A stretch of 64,000 nucleotides of DNA. Source: Neiella litorisoli (GTDB lineage: Bacteria > Pseudomonadota > Gammaproteobacteria > Enterobacterales > Neiellaceae). A program made the translations under genes and the position numbers. This document shows positions 62,188 through 64,000 of this stretch, one piece after another. The notes below the pieces were generated by a model that did no database searches, had not been told where the DNA came from, and saw only the letters and a list, made by a program, of their open reading frames with translations. The stretch is from NCBI RefSeq assembly GCF_014773395.1, contig NZ_JACXAF010000019.1:28625-92624 (forward strand). The letters run 5' to 3'. The number at the start of each line of letters is the position of its first letter. The stretch's first letter is position 1.

Positions 62188-63363
62188 ATGACTCGTCATA
62201 CTCAAAACGCACACCGTTTAGCCACCCAAGACTTCCAGCACTTATCTCCTTACGACTTCAGCCTTGACGAACATTTATTGTCAAAGAGTCAAATCAACCT
62301 GATTCACTGGATGTGGCCAACGACCAGCTACCAATATGACCACCTATGCCAGGCATACCGTAATTATTTGCGCTTAGAACGTTGTGGTTTAACAGAAAGT
62401 CAATGCACTAGTCTGGGCTTTGATACCGATCTAGAAGGTGCCGTGACCTTAGAGCAAACGCTTAGCGCGCTCGCTTCCAGTGGCTGGTTAGTTATCGACA
62501 AAAAATCCACCGACGTGATCATGACCAGTAAGTGCCAAAACTGGCTTCATTCAAAATTCACCAGACGTTTCGGTAGCCAATGGCAAGACTGGCGTCAGGA
62601 GTTACAACGTATTCATGACATGGTTCCTGCAAGCCAACCAGAGATCTCTGAAAACCTAGCGATCATGCACTACGCAAATGGCTTGTCACCACAGCAAGCG
62701 TCCCGCTGGTTTCGTTGGAGTGACGTTCAGTTGGCAGCCAATCACATGATCTGCAAAGCGATCAAGCGCCAACTAAAAATTAACGAAACCGATTTGCCGA
62801 AACATAAGATTCTCCATATCAATCCAACATTAAGGCTTGCTAGTAATACCGCTCCGCAGGATGTCACCGGAATCACGCTGGCAATCGATATCAAGGTGGA
62901 TGGTAAGACCCGGCACTTAAAACCTAAGTCGCTCATAGCAATCGACGATGACCGGATTGCGGTATCGCAACTGGATTTAGTAACCGGCCTGTTTTTAGAT
63001 GTGCCAACATCATTAAATGAGGTCGAGATCTGCTGTAACTGGAGTATCAAAAATGGCGCCAAAACCACTGCGGTGCTCCACAACATTATTTATAAACTAG
63101 ACCAAGAAAAAAATGGTTGGTTTTATAGCGTTGACGCCGAGCACACTGGCCGCTGTGAATCGGATTATTATCGACCAGATTCTTTTTTCGACATAAAAGT
63201 GCTAACAGGCAAAGCGCACTCCACAGGAGAAGATCTAGATGCCACGCCACGAGCCCAGCACCAAATTGACAAACTCGAAATGAAGCCAGGTAAAGTGAAG
63301 ATCGCCGAGACCATTAATCTCAAATCATCTTCCGCCCACGCCGCAACATTGATTTGCCGCTAA
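62188..63363 (+). CDS. Unrecognised protein
   Basis: The 391-residue protein is not one I recognise. The start has TGAGG eight bases upstream. The N-terminal half is rich in aromatic and charged residues, with a pattern of helices such as 'HWMWPTTSYQYDHLCQAYRNY', 'TLEQTLSALASSGWL' and 'ANGLSPQQASRWFRW'. The second half (about 200-320) reads as beta strands, with 'ITLAIDIKVDGKTRHLKP' and 'VEICCNWSIKNG'. There is no signal peptide or membrane helix. It could be a regulator or nucleic-acid-binding protein, but nothing fixes this. It is a single-gene unit with its own terminator and faces the rRNA operon. Confidence 0.7.
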   Translation: MTRHTQNAHRLATQDFQHLSPYDFSLDEHLLSKSQINLIHWMWPTTSYQYDHLCQAYRNYLRLERCGLTESQCTSLGFDTDLEGAVTLEQTLSALASSGWLVIDKKSTDVIMTSKCQNWLHSKFTRRFGSQWQDWRQELQRIHDMVPASQPEISENLAIMHYANGLSPQQASRWFRWSDVQLAANHMICKAIKRQLKINETDLPKHKILHINPTLRLASNTAPQDVTGITLAIDIKVDGKTRHLKPKSLIAIDDDRIAVSQLDLVTGLFLDVPTSLNEVEICCNWSIKNGAKTTAVLHNIIYKLDQEKNGWFYSVDAEHTGRCESDYYRPDSFFDIKVLTGKAHSTGEDLDATPRAQHQIDKLEMKPGKVKIAETINLKSSSAHAATLICR

Positions 63364-63381
63364 GCCAACTCCGAGTCTAAG

Positions 63382-63409
63382 AAACCGCCAACAAAGGCGG
63401 TTTTTTTTA
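63382..63409 (+). terminator. Rho-independent terminator
   Basis: The stem AAACCGCC-aacaaa-GGCGGTTT is followed by a T-run, 18 bases after the stop codon of the unrecognised gene. It isolates that gene from the convergent rRNA operon. Confidence 0.9.
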
Positions 63410-63422
63410 TAGGTAAAAACGC

Positions 63423-63451
63423 AAAAAGGCCACCCTTACGGGTAGCCTTTT
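63423..63451 (-). terminator. Distal copy of the rRNA operon terminator
   Basis: On the minus strand the hairpin GGCTACCC-gtaa-GGGTGGCC (with one G-T pair) is followed by a T-run. It repeats the terminator at 63676-63704 exactly and would act as a back-up. Confidence 0.88.
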
Positions 63452-63463
63452 CACTGAATGAGT

Positions 63464-63492
63464 GCCTGGCGGTGACCTACTCTCACATGGGG
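63464..63492 (-). pseudogene. 5S rRNA 3'-end fragment
   Basis: Twenty-nine bases are identical to the 3' end of the complete 5S gene at 63717-63833. The remaining 5S sequence is missing. Upstream on the minus strand is unrelated, hairpin-rich sequence. Confidence 0.85.
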
Positions 63493-63668
63493 CTGAACGC
63501 GGATACAGACAAAGCACAGCTTTGGCCCGCGTGAAGGCGAAGAAAGCTATGCTTTCGAGCGGGAGGCGCCTCAGGTTTCGGATGACCGCGGGCGTAGCGC
63601 CTTTAGGCGCTTTCAGTGACAAGGCTACCCTTGCTCGAACATGGAAGACCTAAGTTTGTTTGAGCCCT
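63493..63668 (-). other. Hairpin-rich spacer between the two rrn terminators
   Basis: These 176 bases separate the two terminator copies. They contain three perfect six-pair hairpins: CAAAGC-aca-GCTTTG (63510-63524), GAAAGC-tat-GCTTTC (63542-63556) and AGCGCC-ttta-GGCGCT (63596-63611). No gene is credible here. It may be a small palindromic insertion or a remnant of rRNA operon recombination. Confidence 0.5.
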
Positions 63669-63745
63669 AAAACGCAAAAAGGCCACCCTTACGGGTAGCC
63701 TTTTCACTGAATGAGTGCCTGGCGGTGACCTACTCTCACATGGGG
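63669..63745 (-). repeat. 77-bp direct repeat, proximal copy
   Basis: Identical to 63416-63492. In this copy the 5S portion continues into the complete gene, so it is the parental copy. Confidence 0.92.
63676..63704 (-). terminator. rRNA operon terminator
   Basis: On the minus strand, GGCTACCC-gtaa-GGGTGGCC followed by TTTTT lies 12 bases past the 3' end of the 5S gene. This is a typical rRNA operon terminator. Confidence 0.92.
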
Positions 63746-63833
63746 AAGCCCCACACTACCATCGGCGCAGTTGCGTTTCACGTCTGAGTTCGGAATGGAG
63801 TCAGGTGGGTCCACAACGCTATGGCCGCCAAGC
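63717..63833 (-). rRNA. rrf: 5S ribosomal RNA
   Basis: The minus strand reads from GCTTGGCGGCCATAGC to CACCGCCAGGC and matches bacterial 5S in length (about 117 bases) and order. Both ends pair to form helix I, and the conserved 'CCGAACTCAG' and 'GTAGTGTGGGG' segments are present. It follows the 23S gene by about 130 bases in the usual order. Confidence 0.95.
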
Positions 63834-63965
63834 GAAAAAGGTAACTTGGAAACCCGTTAAAGCGACAAGCTCAAGGCTGCTCGCTCTAAGGTAAAAATTT
63901 GAGCGTCACTCTATCGACCAGCATGTAGCTGTCAGAGCTATTTATACAAAACCACTCGGGCGTTG
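63834..63965 (-). other. 23S-5S spacer
   Basis: About 132 bases between the 3' end of 23S and the 5' end of 5S. No tRNA cloverleaf is seen. It should carry the processing stem for 23S maturation. Confidence 0.7.
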
Positions 63966-64000
63966 TATGGTTAAGCCTCACGGGCAATTAGTACAGGTTA
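63966..64000 (-). rRNA. rrl: 23S ribosomal RNA, 3' end (partial)
   Basis: The minus strand reads TAACCTGTACTAATTGCCCG then TGAGGCTTAACC, the conserved 3' end of 23S rRNA. The gene continues past the right edge of the window. Confidence 0.93.

Larger units (their letters stand above)
63416..63492 (-). repeat. 77-bp direct repeat, distal copy (rrn terminator plus 5S 3' fragment)
   Basis: Bases 63416-63492 are identical to 63669-63745. This copy holds the rRNA terminator hairpin and the last 29 bases of a 5S gene (63464-63492), and then diverges. The 5S part is therefore a remnant, not a working gene. The two copies are 253 bases apart. Confidence 0.92.

Noticed and set aside
63407..63653. Short open frames on both strands over the rRNA terminator and 5S fragment
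   Set aside because: They cover the terminator hairpin, the 5S remnant and the palindromic spacer. Frames of this kind are common false calls next to rRNA genes.
1..64000. CRISPR arrays, insertion sequences, tRNA genes or an exosortase gene
   Set aside because: No regularly spaced repeats, transposase-like frames, tRNA cloverleaf, or the eight-helix exosortase pattern with its Cys and Arg motifs were seen on either strand.

Overview
The window is 64 kb of a bacterial chromosome, most likely a gammaproteobacterium. The rRNA at the right end (3' end of 23S, then 5S) looks gammaproteobacterial, base composition is mid-range, and the gene content is that of an exosortase A (XrtA)/PEP-CTERM exopolysaccharide locus as found in marine and freshwater proteobacteria. 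No genus can be named from the sequence alone. The exosortase, the chain-length/tyrosine-kinase pair and the PrsK/PrsR regulators that normally accompany these genes are not in the window. The first gene is cut by the left edge, so they may lie to the left.

Layout. (A) 1-12994, plus strand: a tightly packed polysaccharide operon with two family-2/4 glycosyltransferases (GTs), a polysaccharide deacetylase, a FemAB-like protein, an asparagine-synthase-like amidotransferase, an acyltransferase-3, a GT4, a Wzy/O-ligase-like protein and a Wzx flippase. It ends in an AT-rich tail with a GT and a sulfotransferase. (B) 13035-23643, minus strand: pyruvyl transferase, DUF5672 protein, second sulfotransferase, GT4, second Wzx, a six-hairpin-type protein, GT2, and an SGNH-like plus MBOAT O-acyltransferase pair. 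(C) 23810-37995: mixed-strand GT2/GT4/GT39 genes, a beta-helix lipoprotein with a Wzz-like coiled coil, and a polytopic membrane protein. (D) 38030-46564, minus strand: DUF707 protein, GT25, membrane-bound transglutaminase-like protein, beta-helix protein, GT4, GT39, a small EamA/SMR-type transporter and a HAD-UbiA fusion. (E) 46880-59816: the XrtA accessory genes, namely a hexapeptide acyltransferase, GNAT/FemAB-like protein, acyl carrier protein, a fused two-domain alpha/beta hydrolase, the PrsT TPR lipoprotein, the N-acyltransferase, one PEP-CTERM substrate protein with a sigma-54-type promoter, and an FAD oxidase/PLP decarboxylase/AMP ligase operon. (F) 59907-64000: trypsin-like protease, dicarboxylate/cation symporter, an unrecognised gene, then the end of an rRNA operon with a duplicated terminator and 5S fragment.

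How it fits together (inference): nucleotide-sugar and lipid-linked donors are used by about twenty GTs to build one or more undecaprenyl-linked polymers. Two Wzx proteins export the repeat units and at least one Wzy/ligase-like protein polymerises or transfers them. The polymers are decorated with sulfate, pyruvate and acyl groups and are trimmed or deacetylated. PrsT and the exosortase system sort PEP-CTERM proteins that may associate with or be glycosylated by this matrix. The ACP, AMP-ligase, PLP-decarboxylase, FAD-oxidase and hydrolase genes look like a small-molecule pathway serving the same system, but its product is unknown.

The most notable observations are the single-polypeptide fusion of the two XrtA-associated hydrolases, a clear GG-N10-GC promoter ahead of the PEP-CTERM gene, the Wzz-like segment in a beta-helix lipoprotein, the AT-rich sulfotransferase island, and the partial 5S/terminator duplication.
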